DNA of 18,153 nt, taken from positions 1 through 18,153 of the forward strand of contig CAJTOV010000075.1 in assembly GCA_910577765.1 (NCBI GenBank). The letters run 5' to 3'. Positions 1 to 5,473 of the stretch are shown piece after piece. Numbering within the stretch: position 1 is the stretch's first letter; each line of letters begins with the position of its first letter. The translations under genes and the position numbers were made by a program. This DNA comes from an uncultured Lachnospiraceae bacterium (GTDB lineage: Bacteria; Bacillota; Clostridia; Lachnospirales; Lachnospiraceae). Under the pieces are notes generated by a model. It had not been told where the DNA came from. It was given only the letters and a program-made list of their open reading frames with translations, and searched no databases.

Positions 1-35
1 TAGTATAGCAGAAAGAGGGAGGACGTTACAGTACG

Positions 36-176
36 TCATCTTTTGAAGCACTTACGCTCCTGAATCTCCTTTCCATGGAAATTAACATACAATACATTAC
101 TCAGGTGCTCCAACTGCTCAGAACTGATGTGTGGCGACATTTCATTAATAATATTTTCCAGTATCTTCTCCATCAT
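36..176 (-). pseudogene. N-terminal stub of a tyrosine recombinase/integrase
   Basis: A 46-codon reading frame starts with two consecutive ATGs behind a strong AGGAGGG site (187-193, about 10 nt upstream) and stops at 36-38. The peptide (MMEKILENIINEMSPHISSE..., then HLSNVLYVNFHGKEIQE) resembles from memory the short N-terminal helix found in clostridial phage-type tyrosine recombinases, where it is followed by a SAM-like core-binding domain. Here it ends in CFKR and a stop, and I see no clear continuation in the other frames before the window edge, so it looks like a truncated remnant. It lies directly downstream of a small toxin gene on the same strand and near tail-fibre fragments, which fits prophage or integrative-element debris. 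It could instead be a genuine small protein of unknown function. The family call is by recall of the N-terminal pattern only. Confidence 0.5.
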
Positions 177-237
177 GATTTTTAAGCCCTCCTTTACGTC
201 TATTGTAAAGCAGAGCCGCCGATCCGCGCCAGGACAT

Positions 238-263
238 AATAAAAAGAGGGTTGAATCCCCCTC
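238..263 (-). terminator. Intrinsic terminator of the toxin mRNA
   Basis: On the minus strand a GAGGG stem (259-263) pairs with CCCTC (246-250) and is followed at once by TTTTTATT (238-245). It lies about 110 nt downstream of the toxin stop codon and would end a toxin transcript of roughly 295 nt. The -35 box of the opposing antisense promoter begins right beside the stem. Confidence 0.65.
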
Positions 264-279
264 CCAAATGTGCTATATT
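251..279 (+). promoter_or_regulatory. Promoter of the antisense antitoxin RNA
   Basis: TTGAAT (251-256), a 17-bp spacer and TATATT (274-279) form a good sigma-A promoter reading rightward, against the toxin gene. The predicted start is near 286. No plus-strand coding sequence with a ribosome site follows, which supports an RNA product. Confidence 0.65.
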
Positions 280-285
280 TTAGGC

Positions 286-380
286 ATAAGGAAAGCAACC
301 GCCCACAAAGTGGTTAGCCTCCCGGAAAAGCAATAAGCCTACCTGGAACCTGCTAAGTACAAGGTAGGCTTATTTATTTT
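286..380 (+). ncRNA. Antisense RNA antitoxin (RatA-like arrangement)
   Basis: A transcript of about 95 nt is predicted from the promoter at 251-279 to the hairpin plus U-rich tail at 332-380. It is fully complementary to the 3' untranslated region of the toxin mRNA and covers the last two or three toxin codons. Overlap at the 3' ends is the known layout of Bacillus TxpA/RatA and BsrG/SR4. Its GCCTCC segment (317-322) is also complementary to the toxin ribosome-binding site, so it could act on translation as well as on mRNA stability. The boundaries are inferred from promoter and terminator shape only. Confidence 0.6.
332..374. terminator. 13-bp stem-loop shared by toxin 3' UTR and antitoxin RNA
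   Basis: AATAAGCCTACCT (332-344) and AGGTAGGCTTATT (362-374) are perfect inverted repeats around a 17-nt loop. On the plus strand the stem runs into TTATTTATTTT, which should terminate the antisense RNA. On the minus strand the same stem forms just after the toxin stop codon, so both RNAs can present complementary loops for initial pairing. Confidence 0.7.
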
Positions 381-466
381 GGCTTGTTGTTCCTATCTAT
401 GTAGGCAAGCAGTGTGATCAAAAACGTTCCAAACAAGATCAGATCCTGAAATGAAAACATCTCCAT
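374..466 (-). CDS. Small hydrophobic type I toxin (putative holin-like toxin)
   Basis: This 30-residue peptide begins MEMFSFQDLILFG, has one hydrophobic segment (about residues 8-24, LILFGTFLITLLAYIG) and ends in a short polar tail (TTSQNK). That is the plan of the holin-like/TxpA-type toxins of Firmicutes, which insert in the cell membrane and depolarise or permeabilise it. The start is fixed by GGGAGGTGG (472-480) 5 nt upstream. It has its own promoter (539-567), a terminator (238-263) and an antisense RNA gene (286-380), the full anatomy of a type I toxin-antitoxin locus. It sits among prophage remnants, like txpA and bsrG in Bacillus prophages. A short phage membrane protein is the main alternative, but the regulatory layout favours a toxin. 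Confidence 0.75.
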   Translation of the reverse strand: MEMFSFQDLILFGTFLITLLAYIDRNNKPK

Positions 467-474
467 CTGCACCA

Positions 475-501
475 CCTCCCTTCTTTTTCAAGTTAGGGAG
501 G
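475..501 (-). promoter_or_regulatory. 5' UTR hairpin that masks the toxin ribosome site
   Basis: In the toxin mRNA, CCTCCCT (495-501) can pair perfectly with AGGGAGG (475-481), the Shine-Dalgarno sequence itself, across a 13-nt loop. Sequestration of the ribosome site in the primary transcript is a known feature of several type I toxins. The CCTCCC arm is also part of a longer match to the mRNA 3' region (310-323), so two competing structures are possible. Confidence 0.55.
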
Positions 502-538
502 CTTACCACCTTGTAACACGGTTGTTTTCCTAACACAA

Positions 539-567
539 ATCATACCACAGTTTCCAGAATTCGACAA
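539..567 (-). promoter_or_regulatory. Promoter of the toxin gene
   Basis: On the minus strand TTGTCG (562-567), a 17-bp spacer and TATGAT (539-544) form a sigma-A type promoter. The predicted start near 531 gives a leader of about 65 nt that contains the ribosome-masking hairpin. Confidence 0.6.
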
Positions 568-591
568 TACCCATTTTTCACCACTCAGTAA

Positions 592-849
592 TATAGTGAT
601 TTAGCAGGCGAAAGCTATACCGGAGATATTGATGATGCAGTAATAACTGGTCTATATTGGTGCACAGTTAAGCATACAACCAATAGGCCAGTAGATGGAA
701 ATGCTGGATCGTTAATTGTTATATCGTCACCGAGTGATATCGATCATTTGTATGCGACGCAATTATATGTATCCGCATCGGATAAATGCTTCATTCGGAT
801 TCGTTCTGCTGGGGATTGGCGCAATTGGATAGAACTTGCTGCCAAATAA
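592..849 (+). pseudogene. Phage tail-fibre C-terminal fragment (pyocin-knob type)
   Basis: An open frame of 85 residues runs from a stop at 589-591 to the stop at 847-849 with no ATG. The peptide has tail-fibre knob features: SDLAGESYTGDIDD, GLYWC, NRPVDGNAGSLIV, LYVSASDKCFIRIR and the ending WRNWIELAAK. The aromatic/glycine pattern with a final W..W. ending matches pyocin-knob domains at the tips of phage and tailocin fibres, which bind the host surface. There is no start codon or ribosome site, so it is either a remnant or a silent alternative C-terminus waiting to be joined to an N-terminal part elsewhere. Its 3' end faces that of the next fragment, 34 bp away. Confidence 0.65.
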
Positions 850-1210
850 ATTGCTGTAATGGTATAGCAGTTATTTTACAGTATCATAAAATGACTGTAA
901 TCCTAAACGCAATTCTCTCTCCGACAGCTACATCTTTATTGAGCTGGAATCTATATCCTTCACGAAGTGCGCAGGCTCTCGCCCTTTCAGAAGAGTTCGA
1001 AACCGGAATCGCAACTGTCATCAGTGTGTATTTCGTATCGCCATGAAAGCCGTCTGGAAGCTGGAATAATTTGTCTGACCATGCTGTATAAGTTTTGGTT
1101 GCGGTAAAATCAACGTATAAAGATATTACATTCCCAGCCCGCTTCACATATGAATCGGGGTAAATGTCCCGTAACTGGAAACTGGGATTCCGTATCTAAT
1201 GGCTAAATCA
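597..1210. repeat. 9-bp inverted repeat bounding the two tail-fibre fragments
   Basis: TGATTTAGC at 597-605 recurs inverted as GCTAAATCA at 1202-1210. Each copy lies at the upstream edge of one fibre fragment, and in both directions it can be read in the same phase as Asp-Leu-Ala (SDLAG on the left, NDLAI on the right). The repeat is short, so chance or shared protein ancestry is possible. Confidence 0.35.
884..1195 (-). pseudogene. Second phage tail-fibre C-terminal fragment, opposite strand
   Basis: On the minus strand a frame ending at 884 reads YVKRAGNVISLYVDF, KLFQLPDGF and, at the end, GERIAFRITVIL, the style of C-terminal domains of tail-fibre or baseplate proteins. There is a GTG at 1147 but no convincing ribosome site. 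The matching upstream part (NDLAIRYGIPVSSYGTFTP) lies in another frame ending at a TGA about 1143-1145, so a one-base frameshift near 1140-1150 is likely if the two parts were once joined. No complete fibre gene is present. The 3' end converges on the fragment at 592-849. Confidence 0.5.
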
Positions 1211-1308
1211 TTCTGCCAGGGTATGGCACCGTATACCGGCAGGAGGGGAAGACAGTATATCTGCCAGATGACGGCAGCTGGTCTGGAGGGGGATGGAGCC
1301 ACTGGACC

Positions 1309-1638
1309 ATGTTTATTCTGGGCGGTATGTGTTTTATATGTCTGGGGCTGATCAATAAGATCATCCTGTGGAATATGCCGCTGTGGCAGCAGACGGCTGC
1401 CGGGGCAGGGATCATCACTGTCCTGGAGTTCGTCACCGGCTGCATTGTTAATCTGTATCTGGGGTGGGCAGTCTGGGATTACAGCCGGATTCTGGGCAAT
1501 ATCCTGGGCCAGATATGCCCGCAGTACTGCGTTTTATGGCTTCCGGTGGCCCTGGCCGGCATAGTCCTGGATGACTGGCTGCGGTTCTGGTGGTTTGGCG
1601 AAGAGGAGCCACATTACAGATTTTTTAAAGGTAGTTAA
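1309..1638 (+). CDS. Small membrane protein, putative ABC-transporter permease family (PF06541-like), N-terminus altered
   Basis: The protein has about four membrane segments and family-like motifs: MFILGGMCFICLGLINK, ITVLEFVTGCIVN, WDYSRILGNILGQICP and the ending DDWLRFWWFGEEEPHY. The last motifs and the C-terminus look complete compared with clostridial phage- or plasmid-associated members from memory. The normal first membrane helix, which ends in a basic/aromatic loop before MF(I/L)GG, is absent. The frame stays open upstream to 1207 and reads GYGTVYRQEGKTVYLPDDG then WSGGGWSHWTMF, so an unrelated segment seems fused at about 1285. ATG 1309 has no clear ribosome site. Its function is unknown even in intact relatives, and this copy is probably non-functional. 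Confidence 0.5.
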   Translation: MFILGGMCFICLGLINKIILWNMPLWQQTAAGAGIITVLEFVTGCIVNLYLGWAVWDYSRILGNILGQICPQYCVLWLPVALAGIVLDDWLRFWWFGEEEPHYRFFKGS

Positions 1639-1665
1639 AACGACTTAAAAAAATCTGTAATGTGG
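1609..1665. repeat. About 20-bp inverted repeat overlapping the end of the membrane-protein gene
   Basis: CCACATTACAGATTTTTTAA (1609-1628) and its near-perfect reverse complement (1645-1665, one extra A) flank a 16-nt loop. The left arm encodes the conserved PHYRFF end of the upstream protein. No U-tract follows, so this is not a standard terminator. The centre reads TTAAAACGACTTAA, which resembles the LacI-type operators at 6165 and 6315 around a central CG. Confidence 0.6.
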
Positions 1666-1800
1666 TGGCGAAATTTAATGGTAAGTTTGTTTTTTCAAAG
1701 AAAATGAATTTGCCATTCTTTGTGACGTTTTTTGCCATTTTTGATGGCGGCATACAGCTGAACAGGGCTTATCTTTACGGAGAGGAAGAAGGAAATATCA

Positions 1801-2158
1801 ATGACAAAGAAGAAAAATGAAACAATCAGAATCAGGCAATGGGTATTCTGGCCGCCGTTTCTGGTGCTGGTACTGGTACTGGGCTTTGTATCCCAGAACA
1901 CTTTTTTAAATATGGTTAATAATGTAAAAGCGTGGATCTGGGGGAATTTCAGGTGGATGTTCTCGGGCTACGGCATGGTGACAGTGCTGGTCTGCTGTTA
2001 TGGCAGTATTTACAGGTGTTGGAGGGGCCAAGACTCTGGCAAGCATTGGAGGCTTCCCCTCCATGTTCCTGCAGATAGCCGCTTGTGCAGCGCTGATTAA
2101 AATTATGCATAATCCGGACAAGTATGATAAATTTGCCGGAAAGAGCGAAACTGTGTAG
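1801..2158 (+). pseudogene. BCCT-family (betaine/carnitine/choline) transporter, internally deleted
   Basis: ATG 1801 follows an AGGAAGAAGGAA ribosome site. The first ~65 codons match the start of a BCCT carrier: basic N-terminus, IRQWVFWPPF, a membrane helix LVLVLGFVSQNTFLN, and a second beginning at FRWMFSGYGMVTVLVC. From about 1990 the homology continues in another frame: AVFTGVGGAKTLASIGGFP, MFLQIAACAALIKIM and a C-terminal tail ending KSETV at 2158. These are the last membrane helix and tail of a carrier that is normally about 500 residues. Some 370-400 residues are missing and the joint is out of frame, so the product cannot transport. The original substrate cannot be told. Confidence 0.8.
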
Positions 2159-2199
2159 GGGAATGGGGCAAACACATTCTTCCGGAAAAGACCTTTCTG

Positions 2200-3465
2200 T
2201 CACTTGCAGACTGGTTGGGCAGGCGTCCCGCAGCTTACCCGGTACACCTTGATGGTCCTGTCATTCCGGCTGGAAAAGTAAATATAATCCCCCTTGTGGC
2301 TGTAGATGGGATGGGGATGGGCATCCTGGCCCAGCCAGTCGCTTTCGTGGCGGCACAGGGGCTGCCAGTGCATAAGCCCTTTCTCCCATTCCACATTCTG
2401 GATGGAGATGTAGGCGCCGTCCTTCTTGTGGGGGTCCGGGCCGTTGTCCGTGCTGTTGTCAAAGACCGCCTTGATCTCCCCGGGAAACTTGAAATACCCG
2501 TCGCAGACCAGATGGCCAAAGTGGTCCATGGTGAAATGGCCGTAGGCATCGTAGTCCTCCGGAAGGGCAATCTCCCAGTAATCGCGGGTCTCCATGTCCA
2601 CCTTGCCCACAAAGGCCGGTCCCTGGTCATAGGCGCCGTGGTAGATCACGGCTTTGCCGTCGTCCTGCCACATCTCGTGGCAGACCCAGTCATTGCGGCT
2701 GCGCATGTGGCCGTTGTGCTCCAGGCCCTCGGTGCGGACCCGGGAGATCTCGCCGGTCCGGTGGTCGTAGAGCCAGATCCGGCGGATGCCGCAGTCAAAG
2801 CTGGACCACTCATGGTTATAGAGAATCTGCTCCCTGTCTGCGGGATTGAACTGGACATGGGTGATCCAGCAGTCGGGAACCTCTTTCTCGTAAACCAGGT
2901 CACCGGTGGCCGTGTCGTACACACAGAGGTAGCTGCTTAAATGTTCCTCCTGGACCCGCCCGTCAATATCATAGACAGGCCGCTTGTCCAGACCGCTGCC
3001 TTCGGTCTCCGGGTCATAGTCCAGGCAGCGGCCGTCGGTCATGGGAACACACAGCCGGGTACCGTCTGCGCTTACATGGGTAAAGGCAGTCATACGGCCC
3101 TGGGGCACGGTATTTAAAACCCGCTCCTTTCCTTCAAAATCAGAACAGCAGATCTGACGGTCCTGAATGTAATAGATCCGGTTCCGGTCGCAGTCCAGAC
3201 AGACGCTGGCCTTGCCCAGGCCATAGTCCTGGGTGTTCTCGAAATATACGTAGCTCTTTAAGGTGCCGTGGATATTGTGGGTCAGCTGCATTTCCTGGCC
3301 GGTCTCCAGATCATGGCGGAATACGTTGGGCACGCCGGTGCGGTCGCTGATCAGGTAGAGATAGCGGTCGTCGGCAGACAGGGAAGAGCAGGTAAAATAC
3401 AGCATCTGGGTGTTGTAATCATCGCTGCCGGAGATCAGCTCCCGGAGGTTTAAAGGTTCAGACAT
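2200..3465 (-). CDS. Oligogalacturonate-lyase-like beta-propeller protein (PL22 family)
   Basis: The 421-residue protein starts at an ATG at 3465 with AGGAGG (3475-3480) 9 nt upstream; an upstream in-frame start at 3552 has no comparable site. It lacks a signal peptide, so it is cytoplasmic. Repeated blades (LYLISDRTGVPNVFRHDLETG, LCVYDTATGDLVYEK, IWLYDHRTGEISRV) indicate a seven-bladed beta-propeller. Motifs align from memory with Ogl: YNHEWSSFD, VCHEMWQDDGKAVIYHG, and AHPHPIYSHKGDYIYFSS, which holds the HPHP pair that in PL22 helps bind the Mn ion. Ogl enzymes cleave unsaturated di- and trigalacturonides to 5-keto-4-deoxyuronate. The gene is last in the leftward operon, 101 bp after the SDR. 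Divergence from enterobacterial Ogl leaves the exact substrate open; WD40-like/TolB-type non-enzymatic propellers are the alternative. Confidence 0.7.
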   Translation of the reverse strand: MSEPLNLRELISGSDDYNTQMLYFTCSSLSADDRYLYLISDRTGVPNVFRHDLETGQEMQLTHNIHGTLKSYVYFENTQDYGLGKASVCLDCDRNRIYYIQDRQICCSDFEGKERVLNTVPQGRMTAFTHVSADGTRLCVPMTDGRCLDYDPETEGSGLDKRPVYDIDGRVQEEHLSSYLCVYDTATGDLVYEKEVPDCWITHVQFNPADREQILYNHEWSSFDCGIRRIWLYDHRTGEISRVRTEGLEHNGHMRSRNDWVCHEMWQDDGKAVIYHGAYDQGPAFVGKVDMETRDYWEIALPEDYDAYGHFTMDHFGHLVCDGYFKFPGEIKAVFDNSTDNGPDPHKKDGAYISIQNVEWEKGLMHWQPLCRHESDWLGQDAHPHPIYSHKGDYIYFSSRNDRTIKVYRVSCGTPAQPVCK

Positions 3466-3516
3466 GGTGGGAATCCTCCTTGGTGTGAAAGTTTCGGGTA
3501 ACGCTTCGGACAAGAA

Positions 3517-3538
3517 CTGTGCGCACTGTGGCGCACAG
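3517..3538. repeat. GC-rich hairpin between SDR and PL22 genes
   Basis: CTGTGCGC (3517-3524) and GCGCACAG (3531-3538) form a perfect 8-bp stem with a 6-nt loop. No U-tract follows on either strand, so it more likely stabilises or partitions the operon mRNA than ends it. Confidence 0.5.
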
Positions 3539-3555
3539 CGGCCGGAAAGCAATTT

Positions 3556-3571
3556 TCAAACACGTTTTAGT
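3556..3571 (-). promoter_or_regulatory. Possible LacI-type operator before the PL22 gene
   Basis: On the minus strand this reads ACTAAAACGTGTTTGA. Together with the bases before it, 14 bp (CGGATACTAAAACG) are identical to the segment at 6160-6173 that contains the proposed operator. The site overlaps the stop codon of the upstream SDR and lies about 90 bp before the PL22 start. The right half is degenerate, so binding is uncertain. Confidence 0.35.
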
Positions 3572-4316
3572 ATCCGAACGCCAGTGTGCCGCCGTCCATG
3601 GCATAGTCCTGGCCGGTAATGTAACTGCCGTGGTCGCCGATCAGGAACAGGGCCAGGGCCCCTAAGTCCCGGGTGTCCCCGAACTGGTGCACCGGCATCC
3701 GGGAGAGAATCTTCTCCCTTCTGGCCGGGTCCATAACGTCGGTAAGCATTTTGCTGGCAAACCAGCCCGGAGCAATGCTGTTGACGCAGATATTGTCCTG
3801 GGCCCACTCTACGGCCAGCCCCCGTGTCATGCCGCAGACGGCTGCCTTGCTGGTACAGTAGGGCACTACCTCCGAAAAGCCTAAATGGGCGCTCATGCTG
3901 GAAATGTTGACGATCCGTCCCTTGTGGGCGCTGGCCTTTAAATAGGGGTAGCACAGGGTGCTGAGCTTGAATACACTCTTTACATTGACCTCCATAATCC
4001 GGTCAAAATCCCTGTCGTCAAAGTCCTGGGCCCGCTTCTTGGCAGTAGCCCCGGCATTGTTCACCAGGAAATCCAGGGTGCCGTTGTGGCTGGCTGCAAG
4101 GTCTGCGATCATGGCTTTCATGGCATCGTAATCCGTTACGTCCCCTTTTTTGTGGACCACGTTAGGGTGGGAAGGAGGCATGTCCTCCTTGACAGCCCCT
4201 GTGCGGCTGATGACATAGACCGTGGCTCCGGCCCCGGCCAGAGTCTCGGCAATGGCATAACCGATTCCGCTGGATGCGCCGGTGACGATACCGGCGCGGC
4301 CTTTTAATTCTTCCAT
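3567..4316 (-). CDS. Short-chain dehydrogenase/reductase, KduD/gluconate-5-dehydrogenase-like
   Basis: This 249-residue classical SDR has the cofactor motif TGASSGIG (residues 12-19), NNAG (86-89), the catalytic Asn111 and the Ser140-Tyr153-Lys157 triad at the usual spacing. The C-terminal GQDYAMDGG segment is typical. The start has an AGGAGGAAT site that overlaps the end of the dehydratase gene, 3 bp upstream, which indicates translational coupling. Neighbours (acid-sugar dehydratase and PL22 protein) suggest oxidation or reduction of a keto-deoxy or keto-hexonate, as KduD does with 2,5-diketo-3-deoxygluconate. The fold and chemistry are sure; the substrate is inferred only from context. Confidence 0.85.
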   Translation of the reverse strand: MEELKGRAGIVTGASSGIGYAIAETLAGAGATVYVISRTGAVKEDMPPSHPNVVHKKGDVTDYDAMKAMIADLAASHNGTLDFLVNNAGATAKKRAQDFDDRDFDRIMEVNVKSVFKLSTLCYPYLKASAHKGRIVNISSMSAHLGFSEVVPYCTSKAAVCGMTRGLAVEWAQDNICVNSIAPGWFASKMLTDVMDPARREKILSRMPVHQFGDTRDLGALALFLIGDHGSYITGQDYAMDGGTLAFGY

Positions 4317-4319
4317 TCT

Positions 4320-5444
4320 CTATTCCTCCTCTGCTTTCAGAATCCGGTGGCTGCGGCAGCTTGCCTGGATCAGGTCCCAGTCAAGCTCCATGCCCACGCC
4401 GGGCTTGTCCGGTACATAGATACGTCCCTCCCGGATGGGCATGGCTCCCTTCATGGGAAGCTGGTAGTTCTCCTCAGGTACAAAATATTCGAAATACTCA
4501 CAGTTGCGGATGGCGCAGCTTACGTGGACATTGACCATATCCATGTAGTTCATGGTGGTGGTGTGGATCTCGCAGTTGATGCCGAAGCCCTCGGCCATGT
4601 GGGCGATCTTCAGGGTGCCGGTGATGCCGTCCTTCCAGCTTACATCGGCCCGTACAATGTCTGCCGCCCGCTGGGCAATGGCCTGGGCTACGCCCCAGTG
4701 GGCGCCGCGGGTAGTCTCGGTGGCGGCAATGGGGATGTCCAGGGTGCGGCAAAGCTCCGTGTATTTGTAAAGCTCGAAATCCCGGAAAGGCTCCTCCAGC
4801 CACTTGTAGTTCAGCTTCTCAAGCTGACGGCCTACCCGGACCGCGTCGCCCATGGTGTACTCGGCCACCGGGTCGCTCATGAGAATATAATCCTCCCCTA
4901 CGGCGTCCCGCAGCTTCTGGTGAAGCTCCAGGTCGAAGTCCACCGGTCCTGCCGGATGGGCCTTGTAGGCAGGGATGCCTTTGCTCTTGTAATACAGGGC
5001 CTCGTCCACATATTCCTGGATGGTGCCGTGGAAGTTGCCGCTGGCGTAGACCGGAAGGCTGTTCCGGTAGGCGCCGATGTATTTATACAGAGGAAGTCCG
5101 GCTTCCTTGGCGCAGATATCCCACAGCGCCACGTCAATGGGCCCCGGCAGATATACCGGAAAGAAGGTCAGGTGCCGGTCCACATTCCACAGCTCCTGCC
5201 AGATGGCCTCCCGGTCGTGGGGGTCCCGGCCCATGATCACCGGGGCAATGTTGTCGTACAGATAGTTCTCGGACACGCCTCCGCTGCGGGCCGCCAGACA
5301 GGTGGCAATACCGTCGATTCCCGCGTCTGTGCCGATGCGGATGGCGATCACATCCCAGTTCATGGAAGCTCCGCCCTGACGCTTGGCGTCGAACAGACAT
5401 TTGTCGCGGCTGACCCACCAGGTTTCAAACTCTGTGATTTTCAT
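4320..5444 (-). CDS. Enolase-superfamily protein, mandelate racemase subgroup (acid-sugar dehydratase)
   Basis: The protein of 374 residues starts at 5444 behind AAAGGAG; an upstream frame start at 5549 would run into the preceding gene. It has the two-domain enolase plan: N-terminal capping domain to about residue 125, then a TIM-barrel. Candidate catalytic residues are Lys161 (AYKAHP), metal ligands Asp191 (MSDP), Glu217/218 (LEEP) and Glu243 (ATET), Asp267 and His294 (EIHTT). The Lys plus His/Asp pattern is that of the mandelate racemase subgroup, which removes a proton alpha to a carboxylate; most members are sugar-acid dehydratases. It is not the standard mannonate dehydratase UxuA, nor an obvious ManD/RspA. 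Operon context points to a hexonate or uronate derivative. Confidence 0.8.
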   Translation of the reverse strand: MKITEFETWWVSRDKCLFDAKRQGGASMNWDVIAIRIGTDAGIDGIATCLAARSGGVSENYLYDNIAPVIMGRDPHDREAIWQELWNVDRHLTFFPVYLPGPIDVALWDICAKEAGLPLYKYIGAYRNSLPVYASGNFHGTIQEYVDEALYYKSKGIPAYKAHPAGPVDFDLELHQKLRDAVGEDYILMSDPVAEYTMGDAVRVGRQLEKLNYKWLEEPFRDFELYKYTELCRTLDIPIAATETTRGAHWGVAQAIAQRAADIVRADVSWKDGITGTLKIAHMAEGFGINCEIHTTTMNYMDMVNVHVSCAIRNCEYFEYFVPEENYQLPMKGAMPIREGRIYVPDKPGVGMELDWDLIQASCRSHRILKAEEE

Positions 5445-5473
5445 AAGAAAGGTCTCCTTTTTTATTGGATAAT

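Noticed and set aside
127..336. Plus-strand frame of 69 codons at the left end
   Set aside because: It crosses the antisense promoter and both hairpins, has no good ribosome site, and its peptide is not protein-like.
1695..1901. Minus-strand frame of 68 codons before the BCCT remnant
   Set aside because: It overlaps the ribosome site and start of the clear BCCT N-terminus and has no signals of its own.
2215..2940. Plus-strand frame of 241 codons opposite the PL22 gene
   Set aside because: The sequence is repetitive Val/Ala/Gly with no domain pattern; it mirrors the third-position GC of the true gene.
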